NCBI GenBank assembly: GCA_963796195.1
Contig: CAWCKS010000012.1
Coordinates: 1-64,000, forward strand
Source of the DNA: CAWCKS01 sp963796195
GTDB lineage: Bacteria; Pseudomonadota; Alphaproteobacteria; Rhizobiales; Xanthobacteraceae
DNA: 64,000 nucleotides
Reading direction: 5' to 3'
Position 1 is the first letter of the stretch. Each line of letters starts with the position of its first letter. The notes under the pieces were generated by a model. That model saw nothing but the letters and a program-made list of their open reading frames with translations. It did no database searches and had not been told where the DNA came from. Both the position numbers and the translations under genes were made by a program. Below, piece after piece: positions 41,001 to 49,563 of the stretch.

Positions 41001-41629
41001 TGCGCAAGACCGGCAACCTCAATCTCGATGCCTGGTCGGGCGCGGCTTATTGGACGCATCGCGGCCCAACCGACTGGTATCTCGACGCAGTGGCGCAGGT
41101 GACGCGCTATGAGGGCGCAGCGTCCACTCAATTCGCCAGCCTTGCGACCACCGGCTTCGGTTTCGTCTCGTCGCTCGAGGCGGGCTATCCCATCCCATTG
41201 TCTATGTTCGGACCAGGCTTCGTGCTGGAGCCGCAGGCGCAGATCATCTGGCAACACGTGTCGTTCGACGATGCGAATGACGGCTTGGGCGAGGTCGCAC
41301 TCGGTACGACGTCGGGCGCGAGCGGGCGGATCGGTCTGCGCGGCCGATGGACCATCGTCAGCGACAGCGGGCAGGTGTGGCAGCCTTATCTGCGCGCCAA
41401 TCTGTGGCGTGACTGGGGGGCACAGGCAACGACGACGTATTCCGGCGTCGATCTGGTGCCGCTGCTGGAGCGCGCCTCGCGCCTGCAACTGGGTGGTGGG
41501 CTCAGCGTGCGGATGAACACCAATCTCAGCCTCTACGCCAATGCCGACTACCAGTTCGCTGTCGGCGACACCGACGGCGGCAGGCGCGACGGCATCCGCG
41601 GAGCCGCCGGCGTGCGATATACGTGGTGA
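38061..41629 (+). CDS. Autotransporter with beta-helix passenger and C-terminal beta-barrel, frameshifted near 38850
   Basis: Type V secretion protein of about 1189 residues. A long basic signal region (SRRFLLLRSRQLTSVSLG, ending about ALA-NECG) suggests an extended signal peptide. The passenger is rich in Gly, Thr and Asn with repeated short strands (ITITADGVTINNTANPG, GNITVNATGPINTTNGSNAVG), typical of a right-handed beta-helix. A proline hinge (PPEPPILPPILPPEPP) precedes the ~290-residue barrel, which ends in the aromatic residue of GVRYTW as outer-membrane barrels do. A missing base near 38850 (NSLALPSGNGN) breaks the frame. No protease motif is seen; adhesin or cell-surface function is inferred. 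Confidence 0.88.
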
Positions 41630-41882
41630 AGTGGCTTGCCGTTGAGTTTTCGCTCGACATCGCAATGAGAACCGATCCGGAATTTGCCTATCCTCCGGAC
41701 AATCGGGCCGAGCCTTTCAGTGGACCTCGCTTCACCTCAAGTAGCTTTCGGGAAACGGCGCACTCAGCACTGTTGCTTATTGGTCTCTATCGCTGACGGA
41801 GTTCTTGGGACGCTCACTATTATTTTGACTGTGCATGGCGCAGGCCGTTCGGTTAGCGGGCTGGGCAGCAAGGGCATCCGCA

Positions 41883-41987
41883 ATGCTTGACGTAGTGAGT
41901 GCAATGTTCGGGCTTCTGAGCCTCGGTATTTTTATTGCACATGCGATTGACGCCTATCGATCGCGGCGGCCGAACACCTTCGGTTAG
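41883..41987 (+). CDS. Small single-helix membrane peptide (34 aa)
   Basis: Short frame from ATG 41883 to TAG 41987 giving MLDVVSAMFGLLSLG..., then FIAHAIDAYRSRR and NTFG. An AAGGG eight bases upstream is a fair ribosome site. The sequence has one hydrophobic helix followed by a positively charged end, the layout of small inner-membrane peptides. I recall similar 35-residue peptides with an AHAxDAYR motif in bradyrhizobia, but this was not searched. It lies in an otherwise gene-free interval. Confidence 0.45.
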   Translation: MLDVVSAMFGLLSLGIFIAHAIDAYRSRRPNTFG

Positions 41988-42009
41988 GCGGACCCTCTCA
42001 GGTCTTCTC

Positions 42010-42043
42010 TTCTGCGGTTCGACCAGCAGCGTCGGCACGCCGC
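42010..42043. repeat. Fragment duplicating the 3' end of the VOC-protein gene
   Basis: The stretch CTGCGGTTCGACCAGCAGCG, then TCGGCACGCCGC, matches 42841-42873 in all but one position. The latter encodes the C-terminus GVPTLLVEPQQRR of the VOC protein. Read on the minus strand, this fragment encodes GVPTLLVEPQKRR and then diverges. It is a stranded remnant of a duplication or recombination between genes about 830 bp apart. The flanking 41630-42188 holds no other gene except the 34-aa peptide. Confidence 0.75.
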
Positions 42044-42188
42044 GAGAGCGGCGATCCTCCGAACTCCGGCCCCAACGCGGACATCGCCTCGCATCTTTCG
42101 TCTGGAATAACTGCGTCTTGACGCTGTTCAGCAATTGGGAGCCGGGAGGCAAGCTTTGCGAACTGGCCAGGATTTTTGCGAGGTTTCA

Positions 42189-42800
42189 ATGATTGAACCG
42201 CTTCGGACATTGTCGTTGTTGGCGGTATCCTTTGTGCTGATCTGTTCGCAAGCGATCGCCCAGCCCGCACAGAACCGCCGCATCCGCGGAACCGTCGAAA
42301 GCCTCGACAGCAATGTCTTGTCGGTGAAGGCCCGCGACGGCACGGACGTGAAGATCCGCCTCGCGGACAACTGGGCGGTAATCTCCTACACCAAGGCTCA
42401 AATCTCGGACATCAAGGTTGGCACGTTCATCGGGGTCGGCGGCACGCCGCAGCCTGACGGCAGCCAGAGGGCGGTCTCGATCAATATCTTTCCCGAGCGC
42501 TCGCGCGGTCTGGGCGAGGGCTTTCGTCCATGGGATCAGGCTCCGAACGGGACCATGACCAATGCGAACGTCGCTGAAGCTGTTGCGGGCGTCGACGGCC
42601 AGACGCTGCTGCTGAAGTACAAGGACGGCGAGAAGAAAATCGTCGTGCCGCCGGCGACGCCAATCGCGCTGTTCGGTCCGGGCGATAAGGCCGAGGTGAA
42701 ACCCGGCGCAGCCGTGGCGGTCAGCGCAGTCACGAAGCCTGACGGTTCGCTGGAATCTGCCCGCGTCGGCGTTGGACGAGACGGCCTTGTGCCGAACTAA
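42189..42800 (+). CDS. Secreted protein of unknown function (DUF5666-like)
   Basis: Protein of 203 residues with a signal peptide (LSLLAVSFVLICSQAIA, cut before QPAQN). The mature chain begins RRIRGTVESLDSNVLSVKARDG. Pseudo-repeated strands (GVDGQTLLLKYKDG, AVTKPDGSLESARVGVG) suggest an OB-like or beta-barrel fold, like DUF5666 proteins. I start at the ATG at 42189, which directly precedes the signal. No catalytic motif is visible. It converges on the VOC-protein gene. Confidence 0.7.
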   Translation: MIEPLRTLSLLAVSFVLICSQAIAQPAQNRRIRGTVESLDSNVLSVKARDGTDVKIRLADNWAVISYTKAQISDIKVGTFIGVGGTPQPDGSQRAVSINIFPERSRGLGEGFRPWDQAPNGTMTNANVAEAVAGVDGQTLLLKYKDGEKKIVVPPATPIALFGPGDKAEVKPGAAVAVSAVTKPDGSLESARVGVGRDGLVPN

Positions 42801-42829
42801 AGCCGAAACTCCTATTCGCAGGCGACTGG

Positions 42830-43675
42830 TCATCGTCGCTGCTGCGGCTCGACCAGCAGCGTCGGCACGCCGCAGGTTCCGTTGCGCGCAGTGAACACCC
42901 GCGTTCCTGGTAGCCGGCCGGTGCGCACCTCGGACACGTCAACGCCGCTAGAGGCAAGCCGCTCACGCGCGGCATCGGCATCGGCAACGCGCCAGCTCAG
43001 GCCCCACAACCGGTCCGGCTTGTCGGACGCGGGACGATCGAGCCGCTGCATCACCTCGAAGATCAGGTCGCCGCAGCGGAAGAACATCAGCCGCGCATTC
43101 CAGTCCGGCCGCGACAGATCGCGGATCATTTCGAGCCCAAGCTTCGCGCCATAGAGCGCCATGGCCCGGTCCGGCTGCGCCGTCGAAATCACGACATGAT
43201 CGAGCCCGGACACCGGCGCGGCGCTAACAGTTTGCGAGCGCGGCCGCTCGCCGTGAAGCTGCAGCGCGAACAGGCGCACGCCGTTGGTCGCCTCGGTCAT
43301 CGCGCGGGTTCTCTGCCAGCTCAAGCTTGCGCCGTCGAGCGCATTGGTGCTCCGACCATCGGCGATCGCCTCCGGCTGCAAGCCAACGCGATCGAGGCGG
43401 CGGTGATCGCGCGCGATGTCCTCGACACGAACGGCGAGGCTGGCGAGCCCTTCGCCGTCTTTCTCCAGCGCCGCGCGGACGCGTTGCGCGCCGGCGCCGT
43501 CGCCATCCGGCGCCATCAGCTCGAGCGAGGTGTTGGCAAACGTGAACATCGCCGTCGCGATGCTGTCGCTGCGTGTCCGCCATGCAGGCGCAACGCCAAA
43601 CAGCGTCTGATAGGCCCGCACGCCGGCCTCGATATCAGGCGTGATCAGCACGATATGGTCCAGTGCGGTGATCAT
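42830..43675 (-). CDS. VOC-family (glyoxalase/dioxygenase-fold) protein
   Basis: Protein of about 281 residues with two VOC half-domains: the first opens with LDHIVLITPDIEAG and the second with LDHVVISTAQPDRAMA. Such tandem domains form a metal-binding cleft in glyoxalase/bleomycin-resistance/dioxygenase proteins. I start at the ATG at 43675 (MITALDHI). The substrate is unknown. The last ~12 codons are duplicated in the intergenic region at 42010-42043. Confidence 0.85.
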   Translation of the reverse strand: MITALDHIVLITPDIEAGVRAYQTLFGVAPAWRTRSDSIATAMFTFANTSLELMAPDGDGAGAQRVRAALEKDGEGLASLAVRVEDIARDHRRLDRVGLQPEAIADGRSTNALDGASLSWQRTRAMTEATNGVRLFALQLHGERPRSQTVSAAPVSGLDHVVISTAQPDRAMALYGAKLGLEMIRDLSRPDWNARLMFFRCGDLIFEVMQRLDRPASDKPDRLWGLSWRVADADAARERLASSGVDVSEVRTGRLPGTRVFTARNGTCGVPTLLVEPQQRR

Positions 43676-43710
43676 TGGATAGTTTGTCCGCGGGCGGCAG
43701 CGCCGGCAAA

Positions 43711-44715
43711 TCAACCCAGCTTCACCAGCATCTTTCCGATGTTTTCGCCCTTGAACAATCCGAGAAACGCATTCGGAGCTTGATCAATGCCGTGGAAGAC
43801 CGTCTCGCGCGATTTGATCTGGCCGGCTGCGTACCAGGCGGCGAGGTCCTTTTCGAAGGCTGGCCGGAGCTTGGCGTAGTTTGAGACGATGAAGCCCTCC
43901 ATGCGCAAACTCTTGGTCACCATCATAAAGAGGTTGCGCGGAGCGTCCGGCGGTGTCGTGGCATTGTACTGTCCGATCGCGCCGCACAGCGCAAATCGGG
44001 CGAACTGCTTCGCGTTCGCAAGGGCGGCATCGAGGTGGTCACCGCCGACATTGTCGAAATAGACATCGATGCCTTCGGGTGCGGCTTTGGCCAAAGCAGC
44101 GTTCAGGTCGGGGACGGCCTTGTAGTCGATCGCCGCATCGGCCCCCAGTTCGCCTTGCACGAATGCGACCTTTTTGGCGCCGCCGGCGGAGGCGATCACC
44201 TTGTGTCCTTTCAGCTTGGCGATCTGGCAGACCATCGAGCCGACTGCGCCGGCCGCGCCGGACACGAAAACAACGTCGCCGTCCTTGAGCGCCGCAACAT
44301 GTAGCAAGCCGACATAGGCCGTAAATCCGGTACCGCCCGCGGCGCCAAGAAAGGTTGCCGGGGGCAAGCCATGCGAATCAAGTTTCTGCACCTCCGTAGC
44401 GGCGGCGTTGAAACCTTCGCGCCAGCCAAGGAAGCTGCGAACGAGATCGCCAGGCTTGAGCGATGGATCGCTGGAAATCGTGACTTCGCCGATCGCTGCC
44501 CCTTGCATTGCAACGCCGAGCTCGAACGGCGGGATGTAGCTTTTCTCGTCATTCATCCGCGGCCGCATGTACGGATCGACGCTCATCCAGAGATTGCGGA
44601 CCTAAATCTGCCCGGCGGTCGGCGGTGGCAACTCGACGCTGGCTAGCTCAAAGTTGGAGGCGACGGGCATTCCGGTTGGCCGGCTCTTCAGACGGATTTC
44701 GCGGGACAATGTCAT
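43711..44715 (-). pseudogene. NADP-dependent oxidoreductase (MDR family, PTGR/CurA-like), interrupted by an in-frame amber codon
   Basis: Medium-chain dehydrogenase/reductase of the zinc-free leukotriene/prostaglandin-reductase type. The ATG at 44715 gives MTLSREIRLKSRPTGMPVA and runs in one frame into GQI, then TAG at 44602-44604, and on in the same frame as VRNLWMSVDPYMRPRM. The nucleotide site is VSGAAGAVGSMV, and the tail ends LFKGENIGKMLVKLG. Relatives usually have Gln or another residue at the TAG (CAG to TAG would be a single change). There is no indel, unlike the other breaks in this window. Either it is a real nonsense mutation or a base-call error; translation could reinitiate at 44586. 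Confidence 0.8.
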
Positions 44716-44778
44716 CTTGTTCTCCTGCAAGGGTCGCGCGGGCTTCGGGCGGCGTTCGACGCTGCTGGCGGGCCGCGG

Positions 44779-45604
44779 TCATAACACAGTCCCCACCTTC
44801 TTCGCCCGCAGCGAATACGACAGCGGCATGCGTGGATACCCATCAGGCAATCGCCACATCCGCTCCGTGGCTGGTACCAGCAGGGGGAGCCCCTGCCACG
44901 GCAGCACCTCATGCTCACGGAACATCGTGATGCTCATGCCGGCCTCGATCAAGGCGCCGAGCACCGACGACAGCGAATGGATCCATTCCCGCGTCGACTG
45001 GTTTGTCATGACCGTCTGATCACCGGTGTAGGTGGTGGCGTTTGCGAACGAGAGCGGCGCATCCGCCGGAAGTCTGGAAATCCCAGGTCGGCACCAGCTT
45101 GCCGTCGACGATTTCAAGCACGGCGAACGCGGGATGGAGGTCGGCAAAATAAAGCTCGCCGTCAGGCTTGAGCGCCGCGGCGATGACGCTGGCCCAGCGC
45201 TTCATGTCGGGCAGCCAGCAGATCGTCCCCCAGGTGGTGAACACCATATCGAACGGACCGGGCACGAGCTTCGGCGCGTCATCGACAGTGCCGTGCACGA
45301 ACTCGGCCTTAAGGTTGGTCTCGCGCGCCAGCTGACGCGCCACGGCCAGCGCTGGCTCGGAGAAATCCAGTCCCGTCGCGATGGCGCCGCGGCGCACAAG
45401 GCACAGCGTGTCGCGCCCGATATGGCACTGCAGGTGCAGCACGCGCTTCGCCCTGATGTCGCCGAGCTCGGCAGCCTCGATGTCGTGCAACGCGTCCTCG
45501 CCGGCGCGGAAGCGGTCAAGCATGTAGTCGCCGGTGGCGTCGCGCGCATGAATCGCGACCCGTTCGTCCCAGTTCCGGCGATTGATCTCGATCGGGTCGA
45601 TCAT
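44779..45604 (-). CDS. Class I SAM-dependent methyltransferase, frameshifted near 45068
   Basis: Cytosolic methyltransferase of about 275 residues. The SAM-binding region is VLHLQCHIGRDT with GLDFSEPALAVA, and FDMVFTTWGTICWLPD corresponds to motif IV. Near 45068 one extra base breaks the frame. Skipping it yields QTPADAPLSFANATTYTGD and the proper tail PRMPLSYSLRAKKVGTVL, with the stop at 44779. I start at the ATG at 45604 (MIDPIEINRRNWDER); an upstream ATG at 45655 is in frame. It is divergent from the enoyl-CoA hydratase, with a long palindrome between them. The substrate is unknown. Confidence 0.83.
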
Positions 45605-45695
45605 GGCGTAACTGCCCTGCTTGCCCATTTCCTCGCGCATGCAGCCTCGGTCCATCAGCCATAACAGTTCCCTTGACGAGGTGCCAGCATCAGGC

Positions 45696-45723
45696 TGATT
45701 ATATGATGAAGATCATTTAATCA
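45696..45723. promoter_or_regulatory. 28-bp imperfect palindrome, candidate operator
   Basis: TGATTATATGAT-GAAG-ATCATTTAATCA: 12-bp arms with one mismatched pair around a 4-bp centre, AT-rich in GC-rich surroundings. It ends 18 bp before the ATG of the enoyl-CoA hydratase and lies in the divergent spacer shared with the methyltransferase. The form suits a dimeric TetR, MarR or GntR repressor. Confidence 0.55.
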
Positions 45724-45741
45724 TATCGAGGATTTTAAGCC

Positions 45742-46531
45742 ATGGCCGAGCAGGCGAGCGAAGGTCGCGTCTACACCGAAACGCACGGCCATGTGCTGAA
45801 GATCGTGATCGACAATGTCCCCAAGCGCAATTCTTTCTCGCCCGAGATGATGGAGCAGCTGTCGGACGCGTTCACGCTGCTGGAGAACACGTCCGACTAT
45901 CGCGTCGGCGTGCTGTGCGCCGAGGGCGATCATTTTACGGCGGGGCTCGATATGCCGAAATTCTTTGGGCCGAACGCCGTGCCGCGCCAGCGCAAGGAAG
46001 GCAATGTCGATCCGTTCGGTCTGTCGAAGCGTTGCAGCAAGCCGGTGGTCACGGCGGTGCAGGGCGTGGTCTTCACCATCGGCATCGAGATGATGCTGGC
46101 GGGCGATATCGTCATCGCCGCCGAACTCGAGCCGCTTTTGCCAGATGGAAGCGAAGCGCGGCATCGCGCCGCTGGCGGGCGCACACTTCCGCTTTCTGAC
46201 GCGCGCCGGCTGGGGCGATGCGATGTATCACCTCCTGCTGTGCGACGAGTTCAACGCCGAACGCGCCTGCAAGATTGGCCTTGTGCAAGAAGTTGTTCCG
46301 GCCGGCCAGCAGGTCGAGCGCGCAATGGAGATTGGAGCGATCATTGCGAACAACGCGCCGCTCGGCATCCAGGTGACCAAGGAAGGCGCACTGAAATATC
46401 TCGAGGCCGCCGAGCGTGCCGGCATCGACTTCATCCCGACTATCCGCGCCCGCGTGCTCGGCACTGAAGATGCGAAGGAGGGGATTCGGTCCTTTATCGA
46501 GCGCCGGCCCGCAGTGTTCCAGGGGCGGTGA
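45742..46531 (+). CDS. Enoyl-CoA hydratase/isomerase family protein, frameshifted near 46128
   Basis: Crotonase-fold protein of about 262 residues. The oxyanion-hole segment CAEGDHFTAGLDMPKF and the second segment VQGVVFTIGIEMMLAGDIVIAA are intact. Near 46128 one extra C breaks the frame; skipping it gives SSRFCQMEAKRGIAPLAGAH and a clean tail IRSFIERRPAVFQGR to TGA 46531. It probably acts on an acyl-CoA in degradation of fatty or aromatic acids. It is divergent from the methyltransferase, behind the 28-bp palindrome, and convergent with ligD across a strong hairpin. Confidence 0.87.
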
Positions 46532-46557
46532 GGTCGGCGAGCGGTGCGTCTCCGTTC

Positions 46558-46583
46558 ATCCTCCCCCGCAAGCGGGGGAGGAT
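46558..46583. terminator. Perfect hairpin between convergent genes, probable bidirectional terminator or repeat
   Basis: ATCCTCCCCCGC-AA-GCGGGGGAGGAT: a perfect 12-bp inverted repeat, so a stem of at least 11 bp with a tight loop. It lies 26 bp after the hydratase stop and 27 bp before the ligD stop. No strong T-tract follows on either side, so it could also be a single REP-type element. Confidence 0.6.
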
Positions 46584-46609
46584 AGAAGGGCTTGCTGTAG
46601 CTTCGGCCC

Positions 46610-49264
46610 CTACCCTCCGAGCTTCTTCAAGATCACCTTCAGCGAGATAGCCGCGTCGTCATAGCCGTCCCACGCCTTGCTACGCCTGATCAGCGCGGGC
46701 GCCGTCCGCAGTGTGAATTTTTTCGGATCAAGTCCGGCCTTCACCTGCGCCCAGGTCAGCGGCATCGACACCGTCGCGCCCGGTCTCGCACGCGGAGACA
46801 GCGGCGCCACCGCGGTCGCCATCGTGTCGTTGCGCAGGTAATCGAGAAAAATCTTTCCCTTGCGCTGCTGCTTCGACATGTTGAGCAGGTATTTTTCGGA
46901 ATGATCCGAGGCCATTTGCATGCAGATCGCCTGTGCAAAGGCCTTTGCTTCCTTCCACGTCACCGCGTCGCGCGTGCCTGATTTCAAAGGCGTCACGACA
47001 TGCAGGCCCTTGCCGCCGGTGGTCTTGCAGAACGAGGTGAGGCCGGCCTGCTCGAGCCGCTCGCGCATCTCCTTCGCGGCCTCGATCACCTCGTCGAATT
47101 CGACATCGGGCGCAGGATCGAGATCGAAGATCAGCCGGCCTGGTGTCGTGATCTTGTCGGGCGCGCAATTCCACGGATGCAGCTCAACGCCGCCGGATTG
47201 TGCGGCGGCAATCAGCCCCTCGATGCGATCGATCTGCAGATAAGGCTTGCGGTCGCCGGAAAGCTTCACTGACGAGAAGAACTCCGACATGCCCTGCATG
47301 GCATGGCGTTGAAAAAATTGCTGGCCGCCAATGCCGTCGGGCGCGCGCACGATCGAACACGGCCGGCCCTTGATGTGCGGCAGCAGCCAGTCGCCGACCT
47401 CGGCGAAATAGGTGGCGAGGTCACGCTTGGTGACCGGCTGGCCTTCGCCGTCATCCGGCCACAGCGCCTTGTCCGAATTCGAGATGGTGATGCCCATTAC
47501 CGTCGCACCACTATTGCCTTTCGTCCGTGTTGCGCGATGCGTCGGCATTTCGCCATTGCCTCCGTGATCGGGCGCCACCGGATCGGCTCGCGCGACGGCC
47601 TCGTCGCGCACCTCGCTCGCCGGCTTGTCCTGTCGCAAGCCCTTGAACGACGCCTGCCGCACATTGCGGTCGCCGGTCCAGCCGGCGAACTCGATTTCGG
47701 CGACCAGCTCCGGCTTCAGCCAGTGGATTTCGGGCCCACCTTTCGGCGCGTTCTTGCCGCTGAACGGGCTCTTCAACGCCGCGGCCGCTTTCAGGGCCGG
47801 CATAATCCGGCTGACGGTCGCCGCGCCGTAGCCGGTGCCGACATTGCCGCTGTAGGCGAGATGGCCATTGCGATGCACGCCGACCATCAGCGAAGAGAAT
47901 TTTCCCTTGTTGCTGGTCCACGCCCCGATCACGACTTCCTGGCCAGGCCGCGTCTTGATCTTGAGCCAGCTGCCGCCGCGACCTGAGCGATAGGGCGCAT
48001 CGGCCTGCTTTGAGATGATGCCCTCAAGGCCATGTTCGCGCGCCGAGGCCAGCATATCGTCGCCATCGGCAGCGAAGTGCGTGACATAGCGCAGCGGCGA
48101 TGACTTCGCTCGCGCATGCTTCTTTAATAGCGCTTCCAGTTGCTCTTTCCGCTCGGTCAGCGGCAGCGGTCGTAAATCCTCGCCGTCTGCGAACAGCAGA
48201 TCGAACGCAAAATAGATCAAGCCGTCGGTGTCGCCATTGGACAGCGCCGCTTGCATCGCCGAGAAATCCGGATCGCCCTTGGCATTGAGCGCGACGATCT
48301 CGCCGTCAATGATGCAGTTCGGCAGCTTTCCCGCCGCTTTCGCGATGTTCGGGAATTTGTCGGTCCAGTCGAGCGCCTTGCGTGTCTTCAGGGAGACCTC
48401 GCCGTCCTCGATGCGCATCTGGATGCGATAGCCGTCGAACTTGATTTCATGGACCCAGCTGTCCGCCGTCGGCGGCCGTTCCGACGTATTGCAGAGTTGC
48501 GGCGCGATGAACCCAGGCATCTCGGCCCGGAGCGGATGCGCTTTCCTTGCCGCTGTCTTCGCTGGCGCCTGCCTCGCGGGTTGCAAGCCCGCCCGCATAT
48601 CGGCAGCGAGACCCTGGTTCGAATTCCACACCGCGCTCGCACTCGCCGTCCGTTTGGTCATCATGAACGGCTTTGGCGCTGGGCCCTTGCCGGCGGCGAT
48701 CTCCGCCAGCGTGCGGCCAGAGGCGGCGGAGCGATCGTCCTTCAAGACGCCTTCGTCGTCGCCGTCTTTCGAATACTCGTCGCGATGCTTGATCAGGAGC
48801 CAGTTGGTGTGCTTGCCGCCGAAGCGGTCACCCTTCATGCGAACCAGCACCCATTCGCCTTTCAGCTTCTCGCCGAGCAGCGCGAACTTCAGGTCGCCCT
48901 TGGCAAAGCCTTTTTCCGGATCCGCGGAATACCAGTAGCCGCGGTCCCAGATCTGCACCGTGCCGCCGCCATATTGCCCCTTCGGGATGGTGCCTTCGAA
49001 ATCGCCATAGTCGAGCGGATGATCTTCGGTTTCGACCGCAAGCCGCTTCTGCTTCGGATCGAGCGACGGTCCGCGCGTCACCGCCCACGACTTGAACACG
49101 CCGTCATATTCAAGCCGGAAGTCGTAGTGCAGACGTGTCGCCGCGTGCTTCTGGATCACGAAGCGCGGCTGCTTCGACGGCGCGACGCGCGCCTCGCCGC
49201 TCGGTTCGGCGGTCTTCGAAAAATCGCGCTTCTTGCGGTAGGTGGTGAGATTTGAACGCGGCAC
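46610..49264 (-). CDS. ligD: DNA ligase D (phosphoesterase-ligase-polymerase)
   Basis: Multifunctional NHEJ enzyme of 884 residues, all three domains present. The 3'-phosphoesterase is residues ~33-190 (HAATRLHYDFRLE, EDHPLDYGDFEGTIP). The ATP-dependent ligase is ~245-560, with nucleotidylated K275 in VHEIKFDGYR, then IIDGEIVAL, GLEGIISK and SWLKIKTR. The primase-type polymerase is ~600-884 (LIFDLDPAP, KTTGGKGLHV). Domain order PE-LIG-POL is that of Pseudomonas and Agrobacterium. It works with Ku to join broken ends. It is the third gene of ku - small protein - ligD, and the reading frame is unbroken over 2.6 kb. Confidence 0.96.
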   Translation of the reverse strand: MPRSNLTTYRKKRDFSKTAEPSGEARVAPSKQPRFVIQKHAATRLHYDFRLEYDGVFKSWAVTRGPSLDPKQKRLAVETEDHPLDYGDFEGTIPKGQYGGGTVQIWDRGYWYSADPEKGFAKGDLKFALLGEKLKGEWVLVRMKGDRFGGKHTNWLLIKHRDEYSKDGDDEGVLKDDRSAASGRTLAEIAAGKGPAPKPFMMTKRTASASAVWNSNQGLAADMRAGLQPARQAPAKTAARKAHPLRAEMPGFIAPQLCNTSERPPTADSWVHEIKFDGYRIQMRIEDGEVSLKTRKALDWTDKFPNIAKAAGKLPNCIIDGEIVALNAKGDPDFSAMQAALSNGDTDGLIYFAFDLLFADGEDLRPLPLTERKEQLEALLKKHARAKSSPLRYVTHFAADGDDMLASAREHGLEGIISKQADAPYRSGRGGSWLKIKTRPGQEVVIGAWTSNKGKFSSLMVGVHRNGHLAYSGNVGTGYGAATVSRIMPALKAAAALKSPFSGKNAPKGGPEIHWLKPELVAEIEFAGWTGDRNVRQASFKGLRQDKPASEVRDEAVARADPVAPDHGGNGEMPTHRATRTKGNSGATVMGITISNSDKALWPDDGEGQPVTKRDLATYFAEVGDWLLPHIKGRPCSIVRAPDGIGGQQFFQRHAMQGMSEFFSSVKLSGDRKPYLQIDRIEGLIAAAQSGGVELHPWNCAPDKITTPGRLIFDLDPAPDVEFDEVIEAAKEMRERLEQAGLTSFCKTTGGKGLHVVTPLKSGTRDAVTWKEAKAFAQAICMQMASDHSEKYLLNMSKQQRKGKIFLDYLRNDTMATAVAPLSPRARPGATVSMPLTWAQVKAGLDPKKFTLRTAPALIRRSKAWDGYDDAAISLKVILKKLGG

Positions 49265-49362
49265 GGCAACGGCTTTCGATCAAGGCATCATTGGACCAAA
49301 CGCCGGATCGGCCCGCAAGTGCCGCTCACGGCGCCGCATATCGCGGCTCCGTGGCAGCCCGC

Positions 49363-49554
49363 TCAGGAATTCTTCTTCACCGCCCTCAAGCTTTTGCGCA
49401 GCGCGTCCTTGAGATCGACGGGAACGCCGTGCTTCTTCAGCAGGTCGGCGAAAGCCTCGTCGGCGAGGTCCTGCAGCGTCGCCATGCGATCGCGGCCGAG
49501 CTGGGTCAGGGCGGCAAGCGTCTCATCATCGAAGGCGATGAGCTTGCGTGACAT
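49363..49554 (-). CDS. Small ribbon-helix-helix-like protein in the NHEJ operon
   Basis: A 63-residue protein whose sequence fits a ribbon-helix-helix fold: a short N-terminal strand (RKLIAF), helix A (DDETLAALTQLGRDR), a turn (MATLQ) and helix B (DLADEAFADLLKKHG), then a basic tail ending RKSLRAVKKNS. RHH proteins are dimeric DNA binders, often autoregulators. The gene starts nine bases after the ku stop and precedes ligD by 98 bp, so it is co-transcribed with both. No toxin partner is adjacent. Function is unknown: operon regulator or NHEJ accessory are the options. Confidence 0.72.
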   Translation of the reverse strand: MSRKLIAFDDETLAALTQLGRDRMATLQDLADEAFADLLKKHGVPVDLKDALRKSLRAVKKNS

Positions 49555-49563
49555 GCCTAACTA

